From NCBI GenBank assembly GCA_029541985.1, contig CP095414.1, forward strand, positions 2,639,001 through 2,703,000: 64,000 nucleotides of DNA. Reading direction: 5' to 3'. Positions 27,106-37,003 of the stretch are shown here, in pieces (the first letter of the stretch is position 1; each line of letters starts with the position of its first letter). The DNA is from Bacteroidales bacterium F22. Lineage in GTDB: Bacteria > Bacteroidota > Bacteroidia > Bacteroidales > Bacteroidaceae. The notes beneath the pieces are model-generated. The model was not told the origin of the DNA and did not search any database. It saw only the letters and a list, made by a program, of their open reading frames with translations. A program made the translations under genes and the position numbers.

Positions 27106-28983
27106 ATGCTTAAAACAAAGGTCCAAACTATTTCTATTGTTTTATTCGTAATGATGATGTTTGCTATGAATTCACAAGCTGCTACTGTCGTACCGAAAGT
27201 GGATAAGATAGATCCACCCTGTTGGTTTACACAAATGAAAGACCCCTCATTACAATTGATGGTTTATGGGAAAGATATTGCCTCTAGCGATGTCCATTTA
27301 AATTATCCCGGAGTTTCCATTCAAAGTATTGTCAAATTAGAAAGTCCTAATTATTTACTTGTTTACTTAACCATTACCGATGAGGCTAAGCCAGGAACGC
27401 TTCAGCTCGTATTTACAAATGGAGCTCAGCAACTAGTTCAACCATACGTATTGAAAGCACGTAAGCGTGATGCGCTGGACCGTAAAGGATTTAGTATGTC
27501 AGATGTCTTGTATCTCTTGATGCCAGATCGTTTTGCTGACGGAGATGAGTCTAATGATCAAATCACAGGCCTTGCTCCTTACAAAGTTGACCGTCAAGAC
27601 CCCAATGCTCGTCATGGAGGAGACCTCAAAGGAGTCATGAACCACCTAGATTATTTCACTGACTTGGGAATCACTGCATTGTGGTTCACACCAGTCATGG
27701 AAAATGACATGAATGGGGGAAGTTACCATGGCTATGCGACAACTGACTATTATAAAGTAGATCCTCGTTTGGGGACTAATCAAGAATACAAGACACTTAT
27801 CGAACAAGCTCATAAAAAAGGATTGAAAGTTGTCATGGATATGATTTTTAATCATTGTGGCATAGGACATCCATGGATAAAAGATATGCCAAGTAAAAAC
27901 TGGTTTAATCATGCCGATTATACCAAAGAATTTGAGCAAACCAGTTTTATTCTCACTCCCCATGTTGACCCCTATACATCCAAATATGATTTTGAGAAAA
28001 TGAATGATGGTTGGTTTGTTCGTGAGATGCCTGACCTAAATCAGCGCAATCCTTATGTATTGACTTATCTTATCCAAAACAGCTTCTGGTGGATTGAAGA
28101 AGCTGATATAGATGGCATTCGTATGGATACGCATCCCTATGCTGATTATGATGCCATGGCTACATGGTTACGTGATTTAAATGCTGCTTATCCAAATTTC
28201 AATGTAGTAGGAGAAACTTGGGTTACTGAACCAGCCTATACAGCATGGTATCAGAAAGATTCTAAATTATCTGCTCCACGCAATAGTAACCTCAAGACGG
28301 TGATGGATTTTAGTTTTTACGATAAACTATCACAAGCTAAATCCGAAGAAACGACAGGTATGCATAGCGGTTTAAATCGAATATATAACAGTTTCGTGTA
28401 TGATTTTCTTTATCCTGATACAGACAACATCCTAGCATTTATAGAAAATCACGATACGCCAAGATACTTATATGATGGTTCCGACTTGACTATGCTCAAG
28501 CAAGGTATCACTTTATTGTTGACGACACATCGTATCCCTCAATTATACTATGGGACAGAAATGATGATGAATGGAACCAAAACAAAAAGTGATGGAGAAG
28601 TACGTAAAGATTTTCTAGGCGGCTGGAGTGATGATACCCGAAGTTGGTTCAACCCTGCAGATCGTACTCCTTTGGAAACATCTTGTTTTAACTTCTTTCG
28701 TACGTTGTTGCATTGGCGTCAAGGGAATGAAGTCATTGCCAAAGGGAAGATGATACAATGGATTCCCGAAAATGGAATTTATGTATATGCTCGTCTTTAT
28801 CAAGGAAAGACTGTGTTAGTCTTATTGAATGGGACATCAGAACAGCGAGTCTTGCCTATAAAAGTGTATAAGCAAGTCATCAAAGACCACACGTCGGCAA
28901 CAGATGTATCGACAGGTCGAGTGTATGACTTAACGAAAGATATCGTTATGAACAAGCGCGAATCGTTAATCCTTCAATTTTAG
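27106..28983 (+). CDS. GH13 alpha-glucan hydrolase (SusA/neopullulanase-like)
   Basis: The 625-residue protein carries a signal peptide (ends near AMNSQA). A cyclomaltodextrinase-type N-terminal domain spans about residues 35-125. The GH13 barrel follows with its four conserved regions: DMIFNHCG, GIRMDTHPY (nucleophile Asp, about 339), VVGETWV (acid Glu, about 369) and IENHDTPR. It should cut alpha-1,4-glucans or pullulan in the periplasm. The start ATG 27106 is preferred to a TTG at 27097. The regulator gene follows after 14 bases, so they form an operon. Confidence 0.92.
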   Translation: MLKTKVQTISIVLFVMMMFAMNSQAATVVPKVDKIDPPCWFTQMKDPSLQLMVYGKDIASSDVHLNYPGVSIQSIVKLESPNYLLVYLTITDEAKPGTLQLVFTNGAQQLVQPYVLKARKRDALDRKGFSMSDVLYLLMPDRFADGDESNDQITGLAPYKVDRQDPNARHGGDLKGVMNHLDYFTDLGITALWFTPVMENDMNGGSYHGYATTDYYKVDPRLGTNQEYKTLIEQAHKKGLKVVMDMIFNHCGIGHPWIKDMPSKNWFNHADYTKEFEQTSFILTPHVDPYTSKYDFEKMNDGWFVREMPDLNQRNPYVLTYLIQNSFWWIEEADIDGIRMDTHPYADYDAMATWLRDLNAAYPNFNVVGETWVTEPAYTAWYQKDSKLSAPRNSNLKTVMDFSFYDKLSQAKSEETTGMHSGLNRIYNSFVYDFLYPDTDNILAFIENHDTPRYLYDGSDLTMLKQGITLLLTTHRIPQLYYGTEMMMNGTKTKSDGEVRKDFLGGWSDDTRSWFNPADRTPLETSCFNFFRTLLHWRQGNEVIAKGKMIQWIPENGIYVYARLYQGKTVLVLLNGTSEQRVLPIKVYKQVIKDHTSATDVSTGRVYDLTKDIVMNKRESLILQF

Positions 28984-28997
28984 AATACCTCAAGCCA

Positions 28998-31997
28998 ATG
29001 AAATCTTTTTCTGTATTAAAAAGTCTTTTTATTTTTTTTCTATTTATTTCTGTCGATGTTTATGCTGACTGGAATCCCTTTATCATACATTATGATACCC
29101 ATCAATATGGAGAAGGAACACACACCTGGGGGCTTAAGAGCGCTGTTGGAGGTTGGATTTATGCGGCAAATGAGGGAGGACTCTTTCAGTATGATGGCTC
29201 TACTTGGGTTAGGAAAGAATTGCCTAATCACTCGCCATTACGTTCCGTGTGTCTCGATTCGCTCAATCGACGAGTCTATGTAGGCGCCATTAATCAGATT
29301 GGCTATTTTCAACCTGATGGTTTTGGTCAATTAAAATACACTATGCTGTTTGATGTCACTTCTCCAGGGATGGGGGTCCTCAATAATATATGGGATATTC
29401 ATCAAGTGGGCTCCGTCTTTTATTTTAGAGGAGACCGTGGAGTCATGCGTTATAGTGAGGAACGTTCATTAAATGAGATGATTGAAGCTCCAGCAAAGAT
29501 CACGGCATCGGCTATAGTCAGTGGTTTCCTATATATCGGTTGTCAGAAAGGAATTTATATTTTGATAGATAATCAATTTCATAAACTCCATGGAACAGAA
29601 GGTTTCAAAGGGCATCTGATTCGTTCTATCGTATCTTCGAAGGAAGGCACATTGATCTTGACTTCGGACCAACTCTTTGTCTATGATGGGGTCAGTGTCA
29701 AACCGTTCAAATCTCATCTCACCAAAAAGGTAATACATGGCGATGCCTTTTGCATGGCTGTACATGACAATACTTTAGCTGTAGGGACCATCAACCGTGG
29801 CGTTATTATCTGTCAGTTAGCCTCAAAACAGACCTCTAAAGCAAACCTATCTCAGCAGTCTTCTATCCGGTTCATAAATGAAAGAAAAGGGCTTCAAAAC
29901 AATACCGTATTGTCTCTTTGTTTTGATCAACAAGGGATGCTTTGGGCAGGGCTAGATAGAGGAATTGATCGGATCTTGTTATCCAGTCCACTGACGAATC
30001 TATATACCTTTCCCGATAGTTATGGCACTGGGTATACCTCGGTGAAGTACCATGGAACTATGTATTTCGGTACAAATCGTGGTGTGTATGTATTTAATAA
30101 AGAAACAGATGCCAATCAGTTCAACCTACTTACCGAGATACCCAATTCTAGTGGACAAGTCTGGAAATTAGCTCAAATAGGAAATGATTTGTTCTGTTTA
30201 CATGACAAAGGAGTCTTTCTTATTGAAAACAAACAGTTGAAGTCCATAGGAGTTCCACAAGGAACTTTAGATTTGCTTCCTCTCAAAGATGAAAAGCGGG
30301 TTCTGTTAGCCCATTACGATGGATTATCATTGATTGAGTATCATGGCGATAGGGTATCGTCACAACGATGGGAGAGAAAATACACCTTTCCTCAGATACA
30401 AAGTGGTTATAATCATTTGGTGATGATGCCTGACTCAAGTGTTTGGGCCACTGATATGTATTCATTGACCCATCTCCAATTCTCTAAGGACTGGAGTAAA
30501 GTGATTAGCCACCAAACCTTCCCTTATGAATCCATCTGTGCCGATATTTCTGGAACTTCTATCGATTCTTTTCAGGGAAGATTAGAACTAGCTACTAATG
30601 TAGGGCTCTTCTATTATGATGACCAAACACGGCGCTTCAAGTCTGACCACTCTGTAGATATTTCTTTGACTAAAGGAGGGAATTATCGTTTCGTAACCAG
30701 TCGGGGTGATGATTTGTGGACTTTGAGCAATCAGATACTTCGTCAAGGAAGTTTCTCTACTATGTCAAATAAAGATACAGTCTCTTCTTCAGCTGACACT
30801 TTATCATCTCAATCTGTTTATCGCTCTTTGCATCAATTTCCTTTAAGCAGTCATCTTGATTTTGTGACTCGAAATGGATCGTGTATATGGTTTGGTAATG
30901 ATACCATTATAATACCCTATGATAGAGGATTTGCTTTTTTTGATGTAGCTAAAGCTAAGGCTCAAAGAGTGCTTCCTATTGCAGTACACATAAAACAATT
31001 CTATATCACTTATCCAGAAAGAAAAATAGTTTATCGACATCATATAGGACGTGATATAGCATGTCCAGAGATTCCATGGTCCTCTAATTATTTGGAGATT
31101 TCGTTTGGAGTAAATAGAGTGAGTCATGATACTGGGGTCGTCTATAGATATAGACTCAATAAGCAAGAATGGTCCCAATGGACGGAGAAAGACGTAAAAG
31201 AATATGCAGGACTTTATGAAGGTGATTACACATTTGTGGTAGAAGCCAGAAACTTCTCGGGACAAACAGCATCCACAACCTTTCATTTTACTGTATTACC
31301 TCCGTGGTGGCGTACAGTATTTGCCTACCTAGTTTATTCTTTCTTCTTTATCGGATTAATTTGCATATTCTACCTATTTGAGAAGAGGCGTCTCAAGAAA
31401 CGATTAGATGAGGCTGACAAAGTGTCTCAAAGACGTATTGAAGAGCAAGAAGAAGCACATAAGAAAGAACAAGAGTATAAGCAAAAATTAATCATTCAGT
31501 TGGAGAAAGAGAACCTGGAGTATGAATTGTCAAACAAAAGGCAAGAAGTGACTAATTTGCTACTTAGTTCTGCCAAGCAAAATGAACTTCTGGAAGAACT
31601 AAAGGCTGATTTGCATAAGGTACAACTTGCAGTTCGCCCTGGTAATATCAAGGAACTTCGCCAGCGGTTGCTGATTCTTACAAATCGTATCGATACAACC
31701 ATGAAAAATAAACAAGTACTTGAACGCGTGGAGAAAGAGTTTAATATGCTTCATAATAACTTCATGGATCGTCTCAAGCAGCAAAATGCTGATTTGAATC
31801 AACACGAACGCATGATGTGTATCTATATACGTATGCACCTTTCTAGTAAAGAAATAGCTCCTCTTCTAAATCTTTCGACCCGGGGTGTAGAAACGATAAG
31901 ATATCGATTGCGCAAGAAATTTAATCTACAGCGTGGAGATAGCTTAAGTGGGTTTCTCAAATCGATGGAACAGGAAACTGATTCATTAGATTCCTGA
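28998..31997 (+). CDS. Membrane-spanning beta-propeller/Y_Y_Y/LuxR-type transcription regulator
   Basis: The 999-residue protein starts with a signal peptide. Propeller repeats follow to about residue 640 (for example NNTVLSLCFDQQGMLWAGLD), then a Y_Y_Y immunoglobulin-like domain (YRYRLNKQEWSQWTEKDVKE). A single membrane helix (about 778-800) leads to a long cytosolic coiled coil. The C-terminal LuxR-type helix-turn-helix contains LSSKEIAPLLNLSTRGVE. There is no histidine kinase or receiver domain, so this is not a hybrid two-component system. It senses a periplasmic sugar and binds DNA in one polypeptide. It lies directly upstream of the susC operon and is its probable regulator. Confidence 0.88.
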   Translation: MKSFSVLKSLFIFFLFISVDVYADWNPFIIHYDTHQYGEGTHTWGLKSAVGGWIYAANEGGLFQYDGSTWVRKELPNHSPLRSVCLDSLNRRVYVGAINQIGYFQPDGFGQLKYTMLFDVTSPGMGVLNNIWDIHQVGSVFYFRGDRGVMRYSEERSLNEMIEAPAKITASAIVSGFLYIGCQKGIYILIDNQFHKLHGTEGFKGHLIRSIVSSKEGTLILTSDQLFVYDGVSVKPFKSHLTKKVIHGDAFCMAVHDNTLAVGTINRGVIICQLASKQTSKANLSQQSSIRFINERKGLQNNTVLSLCFDQQGMLWAGLDRGIDRILLSSPLTNLYTFPDSYGTGYTSVKYHGTMYFGTNRGVYVFNKETDANQFNLLTEIPNSSGQVWKLAQIGNDLFCLHDKGVFLIENKQLKSIGVPQGTLDLLPLKDEKRVLLAHYDGLSLIEYHGDRVSSQRWERKYTFPQIQSGYNHLVMMPDSSVWATDMYSLTHLQFSKDWSKVISHQTFPYESICADISGTSIDSFQGRLELATNVGLFYYDDQTRRFKSDHSVDISLTKGGNYRFVTSRGDDLWTLSNQILRQGSFSTMSNKDTVSSSADTLSSQSVYRSLHQFPLSSHLDFVTRNGSCIWFGNDTIIIPYDRGFAFFDVAKAKAQRVLPIAVHIKQFYITYPERKIVYRHHIGRDIACPEIPWSSNYLEISFGVNRVSHDTGVVYRYRLNKQEWSQWTEKDVKEYAGLYEGDYTFVVEARNFSGQTASTTFHFTVLPPWWRTVFAYLVYSFFFIGLICIFYLFEKRRLKKRLDEADKVSQRRIEEQEEAHKKEQEYKQKLIIQLEKENLEYELSNKRQEVTNLLLSSAKQNELLEELKADLHKVQLAVRPGNIKELRQRLLILTNRIDTTMKNKQVLERVEKEFNMLHNNFMDRLKQQNADLNQHERMMCIYIRMHLSSKEIAPLLNLSTRGVETIRYRLRKKFNLQRGDSLSGFLKSMEQETDSLDS

Positions 31998-32114
31998 TTT
32001 AAAAAATAGAATCTTAGTTTCTTTTCTTTTTGTATATGTATATTGACAAATGTCAAAAAATAGAACTGCTATGTAATTGATTGATTATCAATTAGTTATA
32101 TCTATATGAAGTAT

Positions 32115-32147
32115 TATTGACGTAACTAATATACTGTATTGACGTAA
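32115..32147. promoter_or_regulatory. Direct-repeat operator upstream of susC
   Basis: TATTGACGTAA occurs at 32115-32125 and again, identical, at 32137-32147. The centre distance is 22 bases, two helical turns, as expected for a dimeric activator bound to one face. It lies about 57-89 bases upstream of the predicted transcription start of the PUL. The regulator ending at 31997 is the obvious candidate ligand. Confidence 0.6.
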
Positions 32148-32164
32148 TTGTGATGTATGTGTAA

Positions 32165-32197
32165 TTCGAACTTGAATGTGTTTATTTTATATGTTTG
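32165..32197 (+). promoter_or_regulatory. Candidate susC promoter
   Basis: TATGTTTG at 32190-32197 matches TAnnTTTG exactly. TTCG at 32165-32168, 21 bases upstream, matches the -33 box in three of four positions. A weak -33 element fits an activator-dependent promoter. The leader would be about 48 bases. Confidence 0.5.
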
Positions 32198-32251
32198 TAG
32201 CAGTTTGTTAACTAAAGCAAAGCTATTATCTAATATAAAACACTTTTAAGT

Positions 32252-35200
32252 ATGAGAAAAATTCTTTCTTTTTTGTTGTTCACAACAATTACTTTAACTG
32301 TCTTTGCACAGAAGATACAGATCAAAGGAACTGTAACTTCCAGTCAAGATGGACTGCCACTCATTGGAGTGAATGTACTCGAAAAAGGTACATCGACCGG
32401 AACCATCTCAGATCTAGATGGTCGTTTCACTTTATCTGTAGCACCTGATGCTACGCTGTTAATCACTTATATTGGCTATAAATCGCAAGAAATAGCCATT
32501 AAAGGAAGTGCACCCTTAAATATAGTATTGCATGAAGATACTGAACTTCTTGATGAAGTCGTTGTCGTTGGTTATGGTGTACAGAAGAAAAGTGTTGTCA
32601 CAGCAGCTATTAGTCGTGTCACTGCAGATGAACTAAATGCAAGTAAACCCTCACGTGTCGAAGATGCATTAAAAGGTAAAGTCTCTGGTGTACAAATTAC
32701 ACAATCGTCAGGACAACCAGGTGCTGATTCTAAAGTACGTATCCGTGGTATCGGTACCATAAACAATTCAGAGCCATTATACATCGTAGATGGAATGGCA
32801 GTAGATGGTGGTATCAGCTATCTTAATCCTGTAGATATCCAGAGTGTCGAGATTTTGAAAGATGCTGCATCAGCTGCAATTTATGGTGCTCGTGCTGCTA
32901 ATGGAGTCGTCTTGGTAACAACTAAAAGTGGCGATGGAGGCCTTGGAAACAACAAAGCAACTATCAGTTATGATTTCTCTTATGGTATGCAAAATCCATG
33001 GAGAAAGAAAGAAGTGCTCAATGCCCAGGAATACATGACTGTGATGAACGAAGCACAGATCAATGATGGCAATTCTCCACGCTATACACAAGATCAGATT
33101 AATTCTTTTGGTGAAGGAACGAATTGGCAAGATAAGGTATTTAACGATGATGCTAAAGTGGTTAGTCATCAGTTGAGTATCAGTGGAGCAAGTGAAAAAA
33201 TGCAATATTACTTGTCATTGGGCTATTTCAATCAAGAAGGTATCGTAGGGGGTAATTATGGTAAATCAGACTATGATCGATGGTCAGTTCGTACCAATTC
33301 AACTTACAAACTATTTGAAGATAAGACTCGTAACTTTTTAAACAAAGTTCGAGTAGGAGTAAATATTGGTTATTCACGCAGTAAATCTCACGGTATTGAA
33401 ACCAATTCAGAATACGGTTCAATATTAGGATCAGCAGTTACTTTTAGCCCTTTGGTTTCAGTATATGCCGATGATGCAACAGCAGCATCTATCCTTGCAG
33501 CCCATCCTTATGCAGTAAAAAATAGCGATGGACGTGTCTATAGTATTCCACCTGCAGGATTCCAAGAATTGACTAACCCCGTGGCTATGCTTGATTCACC
33601 TACCAATACGATTAATTCAGACGATAAGATTGTAGGTAGTTTCTGGGCAGAAATAGATGTCCTACCTGGTTTGAAATTCAAAACTAGTTATGGTGTCGAT
33701 TTAGCCTTCTGGGGTAGTGATGGCTATACATTCCCTTACTTCTTAGCTACTCAAGGAAAAGATATCACACAGAGTTCTGTAACTAGCACCATGAATCGTG
33801 GATTCAAATGGCAAGTTGAAAATGTCTTTACCTATACCAAGAAGATTCAAGACGTACATAATTTTACTTTTGTACTTGGACAATCAGCACAAAAATATAC
33901 CTACCGCAATTTAGGAGGTACAGCCTATGACTTGCTTGAGAATCTTCCTTCCAAAGCTAATCTAGACAGTTCAATTGGTGACCCTGATGACCAACGTACA
34001 TGGGGTGGAACTGGAGGTAGCAATTTCTCTTCTCTTGCTTCTTATTTTGGTCGTGTAGATTATAACTATGATGAAAGATACATCTTCCAAGCTACCGTTC
34101 GTCGTGATGGTTCTTCTAATTTTGGACCTTCTCATAAATGGGCTACATTCCCTGCATTCTCTGCTGGATGGAACGTCACAAATGAAGCCTTTATGGCAGA
34201 TAGACCAGAATGGTTCGATGCCTTGAAATTACGTGCTAGTTGGGGTAAGAATGGTAACGAGCGTATCGGAGCCTTCCAATATACAGCACTAATGGGCGGT
34301 GGCCAGAATTATTATTTCGGTGGTGGCTACAATGTAGCCGACGAATCTAAAAGTGGTGAAATGCAATATGGTAGTTCCCCAGCAAACATACCAAATGCAG
34401 ATGTGAAATGGGAAGAAAGTGAACAACTTGACCTTGGGCTTGAGGCACGATTTTTCTCTTCAGCTTTGACTTTTGGTTTCGATTACTTCAAGAAAACGAC
34501 CAATGGTATGTTGATGACACAACCTATCCCTGGTTATGTAGGACAAGGTGCTCCTATCGGAAATACAGGAGATATGGAAAACTGGGGTCTTGAATTTGAG
34601 ACATCATGGAAACATCAGATTGGTGAAGTAAAATACGGTATTTCTGCAAATGCTTCTTATTTGAAAAATAAACTTACCGATATGGGTAATGAAAGTGGAG
34701 AAGTCATCTATGAAACAGGTGGAGCCTCTGGTACAGGTAGTTATGTCAAAGGACAGACTGGAGAAGTATTCCCATTCTTCTATGGATATAAGACAGCTGG
34801 CATCTTCCAAAATGAAGCAGAAGTGGCTGCCTATGTCAATGATCAAGGGGTAGACCTTCAGCCAAAAGCTGAACCAGGTGATGTTCGTTTTGTTGATGTA
34901 AATGGTGATGGTACCATTGATGACAGTGATAAAGTAAAAATAGGTAAAGGAATGCCTGATTGGACTTATGGAGTGACATTGACTTCTGAATGGAAAGGAT
35001 TCGATTTGAACTTATTTTTCCAAGGTACTGTAGGCAACGATATCTTTGATTTCTCGATGCGTGGAGATGTCCCATCGATGAACCGTCCAGGATGGATTCT
35101 TGATCGATGGGTTGGCGAAGGAACCAGTAACTCTATTCCTCGTATGACCAATGCCAATCCAAATGCCAATTGGAGATCTTCTGATTTATACATTAAAGAT

Positions 35201-35440
35201 GGTAGCTATTTACGTCTCAAAGCGGCAACTCTTGGATATACCTTACCTCAACAACTCGTTGAAAAGATATCATTGCAAAAGGTACGCTTCTTCGTTTCTG
35301 GCGAAAATCTAATTACTATCACTGATTATTCAGGATTTGATCCTGAAATAGCATCAGGTAGTTATACGACTATAGGTGTAGATAAAGGATGTTATCCTCA
35401 AGCACGTACCATCACATTTGGTGCGAACCTTACATTTTAG
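32252..35440 (+). CDS. SusC/RagA-family TonB-linked outer membrane transporter
   Basis: The 1,062-residue protein has a signal peptide (to about residue 19), a carboxypeptidase-regulatory-like domain (GTVTSSQDGLPLIGVNVLEK) and the SusC TonB-box region DEVVVVGYGVQKK. The plug contains VRIRGIGTINNSEPLYIVDG and is followed by a long beta-barrel ending in aromatic Phe. SusC-type proteins import oligosaccharides through the outer membrane with energy from TonB. It starts the operon of SusD, the glycan-binding protein, GH16 and GH3. The C-terminus and length are normal. Confidence 0.97.
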   Translation: MRKILSFLLFTTITLTVFAQKIQIKGTVTSSQDGLPLIGVNVLEKGTSTGTISDLDGRFTLSVAPDATLLITYIGYKSQEIAIKGSAPLNIVLHEDTELLDEVVVVGYGVQKKSVVTAAISRVTADELNASKPSRVEDALKGKVSGVQITQSSGQPGADSKVRIRGIGTINNSEPLYIVDGMAVDGGISYLNPVDIQSVEILKDAASAAIYGARAANGVVLVTTKSGDGGLGNNKATISYDFSYGMQNPWRKKEVLNAQEYMTVMNEAQINDGNSPRYTQDQINSFGEGTNWQDKVFNDDAKVVSHQLSISGASEKMQYYLSLGYFNQEGIVGGNYGKSDYDRWSVRTNSTYKLFEDKTRNFLNKVRVGVNIGYSRSKSHGIETNSEYGSILGSAVTFSPLVSVYADDATAASILAAHPYAVKNSDGRVYSIPPAGFQELTNPVAMLDSPTNTINSDDKIVGSFWAEIDVLPGLKFKTSYGVDLAFWGSDGYTFPYFLATQGKDITQSSVTSTMNRGFKWQVENVFTYTKKIQDVHNFTFVLGQSAQKYTYRNLGGTAYDLLENLPSKANLDSSIGDPDDQRTWGGTGGSNFSSLASYFGRVDYNYDERYIFQATVRRDGSSNFGPSHKWATFPAFSAGWNVTNEAFMADRPEWFDALKLRASWGKNGNERIGAFQYTALMGGGQNYYFGGGYNVADESKSGEMQYGSSPANIPNADVKWEESEQLDLGLEARFFSSALTFGFDYFKKTTNGMLMTQPIPGYVGQGAPIGNTGDMENWGLEFETSWKHQIGEVKYGISANASYLKNKLTDMGNESGEVIYETGGASGTGSYVKGQTGEVFPFFYGYKTAGIFQNEAEVAAYVNDQGVDLQPKAEPGDVRFVDVNGDGTIDDSDKVKIGKGMPDWTYGVTLTSEWKGFDLNLFFQGTVGNDIFDFSMRGDVPSMNRPGWILDRWVGEGTSNSIPRMTNANPNANWRSSDLYIKDGSYLRLKAATLGYTLPQQLVEKISLQKVRFFVSGENLITITDYSGFDPEIASGSYTTIGVDKGCYPQARTITFGANLTF

Positions 35441-35466
35441 TCAATAATAAAAAAATCAAGATACAT

Positions 35467-36984
35467 ATGAAAAAATTTATACTATTGAATCTAGTCTTTC
35501 TATTGTTTACCATGACTAGTTGTGATGATGGTTTTCTCACCAATGCGCCGACTTCGAGTCAAGAAGTAGGAGGAGAAGTGACTGAAGGAGCTCTCCTTTC
35601 GAATTTAGCTGCTGCTTATCAGCCTCTATTGCTGGATAGTTATGCAGATAACAATTACAATTCACTTGTGCTTTTGAGTGATTTACGGTCTGATGATATT
35701 TACAAAGGAGGCGGCGATGCAGGTGACCAGCACCAATTGTTTTTGCTTTCAGAATTTGCTTCTACTGCTACTGAGAATCTAGATGGTATCTGGGTCGTAT
35801 TATACAACGGAATAGCACGATCTAACAATGTGCTACAAGCCTGTGACAATGCAATCGGAGTAGACGAAAATAGTTTGGCTCAATACCGAGCAGAAGCTCA
35901 TTTCCTTCGTGCTTATTACCTACATTGGCTTTGGAAGTTCTGGGGAAATGTTCCTTATTTCGAAGAAGCTATCAAAGCTCCTTACGTAGCCCCACAATAT
36001 ACTGCAGATGAAATCTATGACCAGATTCTTGAAGATGTAGATATGGCTTGTACTGAAGGTGCACTCGACATGCGAACCACAGGAGCTAAGTTAGCTCGTG
36101 TAAGTCGTGCAGCTGCCTTGATGCTTCGTGCTCGTGTAGTGATGTATCAAAAGGATACAAGTCGATATGCGCAAGTAACTGAGGATATGGCAGAGATTAT
36201 CAATAGTGGCTTATACGATTTGTCAGCTGCTCCTGGTGAAATCTTCTTAGATGAAGGCGAGTGGGGACCTGGTTCTATCTTCGAGACCAATCAATTACCT
36301 GAAGGTAAGACTTGGGCTTCTGGTTGGGGCGGTTATGGTACCAATCTACCTGCATTTATCTCACCTAATGGTTTATCTGTAGATGCAGATGCCATAGATG
36401 GGACACCTAAAGGAGGTTGGGGTTTCGGTCCTGTCCGTACTGAAGCAGCAGCAATCTATGAAGATGGCGACTTGAGAAAAGAGGCCTCTATCAATAGCTT
36501 CAGTGAAGGAGAATATACTACTCGTTTCCAAGATACAGGACTATTCCAAGCCAAATATTGTGCGCGTGTAGGATACAATCCTCCTCCTGGAGATACCGAT
36601 TTGAACTATGCTAACAACGTGCGTATCTTCAGATATGCTGAGACATTGCTCAATTATGCTGAACTGATTGTTATGGATAATCAAACTGAAGTAGGAGGAA
36701 TCACTGCTGCTCAATGCTTGAACTTAGTTCGTCGTAGAGCTTTTGGAACAGAAAGTGATATCACACCTAGTGATGAGAATATTAAGATGGAACGTCGCCG
36801 TGAATTCTTAGGAGAAGGGATGCGTTTCTGGGATGTAGTAAGATGGGGAGATACTGATTTGCTCAATGATAATGATTCATTCAGTAATCGTACTTGGACA
36901 GATTCTCAAAAGTATCTACCTATACCACAAAGTGAGATAGATAAGACCAAGGGAACGACTTACCCATTACAGCAAAATCCTTAA
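35467..36984 (+). CDS. SusD-family nutrient-binding lipoprotein
   Basis: The 505-residue lipoprotein has lipobox Cys19 (LLFTMTSC). The tetratricopeptide-like SusD core shows AEAHFLRAYYLHWLWKFWGN and the conserved C-terminal region with MERRREFLGEGMRFWDVVRW. It forms the lid on the SusC barrel and captures the oligosaccharide. ATG 35467 is chosen because the longer frame from 35389 overlaps the susC coding end and lacks a signal peptide at its start. Confidence 0.97.
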   Translation: MKKFILLNLVFLLFTMTSCDDGFLTNAPTSSQEVGGEVTEGALLSNLAAAYQPLLLDSYADNNYNSLVLLSDLRSDDIYKGGGDAGDQHQLFLLSEFASTATENLDGIWVVLYNGIARSNNVLQACDNAIGVDENSLAQYRAEAHFLRAYYLHWLWKFWGNVPYFEEAIKAPYVAPQYTADEIYDQILEDVDMACTEGALDMRTTGAKLARVSRAAALMLRARVVMYQKDTSRYAQVTEDMAEIINSGLYDLSAAPGEIFLDEGEWGPGSIFETNQLPEGKTWASGWGGYGTNLPAFISPNGLSVDADAIDGTPKGGWGFGPVRTEAAAIYEDGDLRKEASINSFSEGEYTTRFQDTGLFQAKYCARVGYNPPPGDTDLNYANNVRIFRYAETLLNYAELIVMDNQTEVGGITAAQCLNLVRRRAFGTESDITPSDENIKMERRREFLGEGMRFWDVVRWGDTDLLNDNDSFSNRTWTDSQKYLPIPQSEIDKTKGTTYPLQQNP

Positions 36985-37003
36985 ACAATAAATAGATATT
37001 ACA

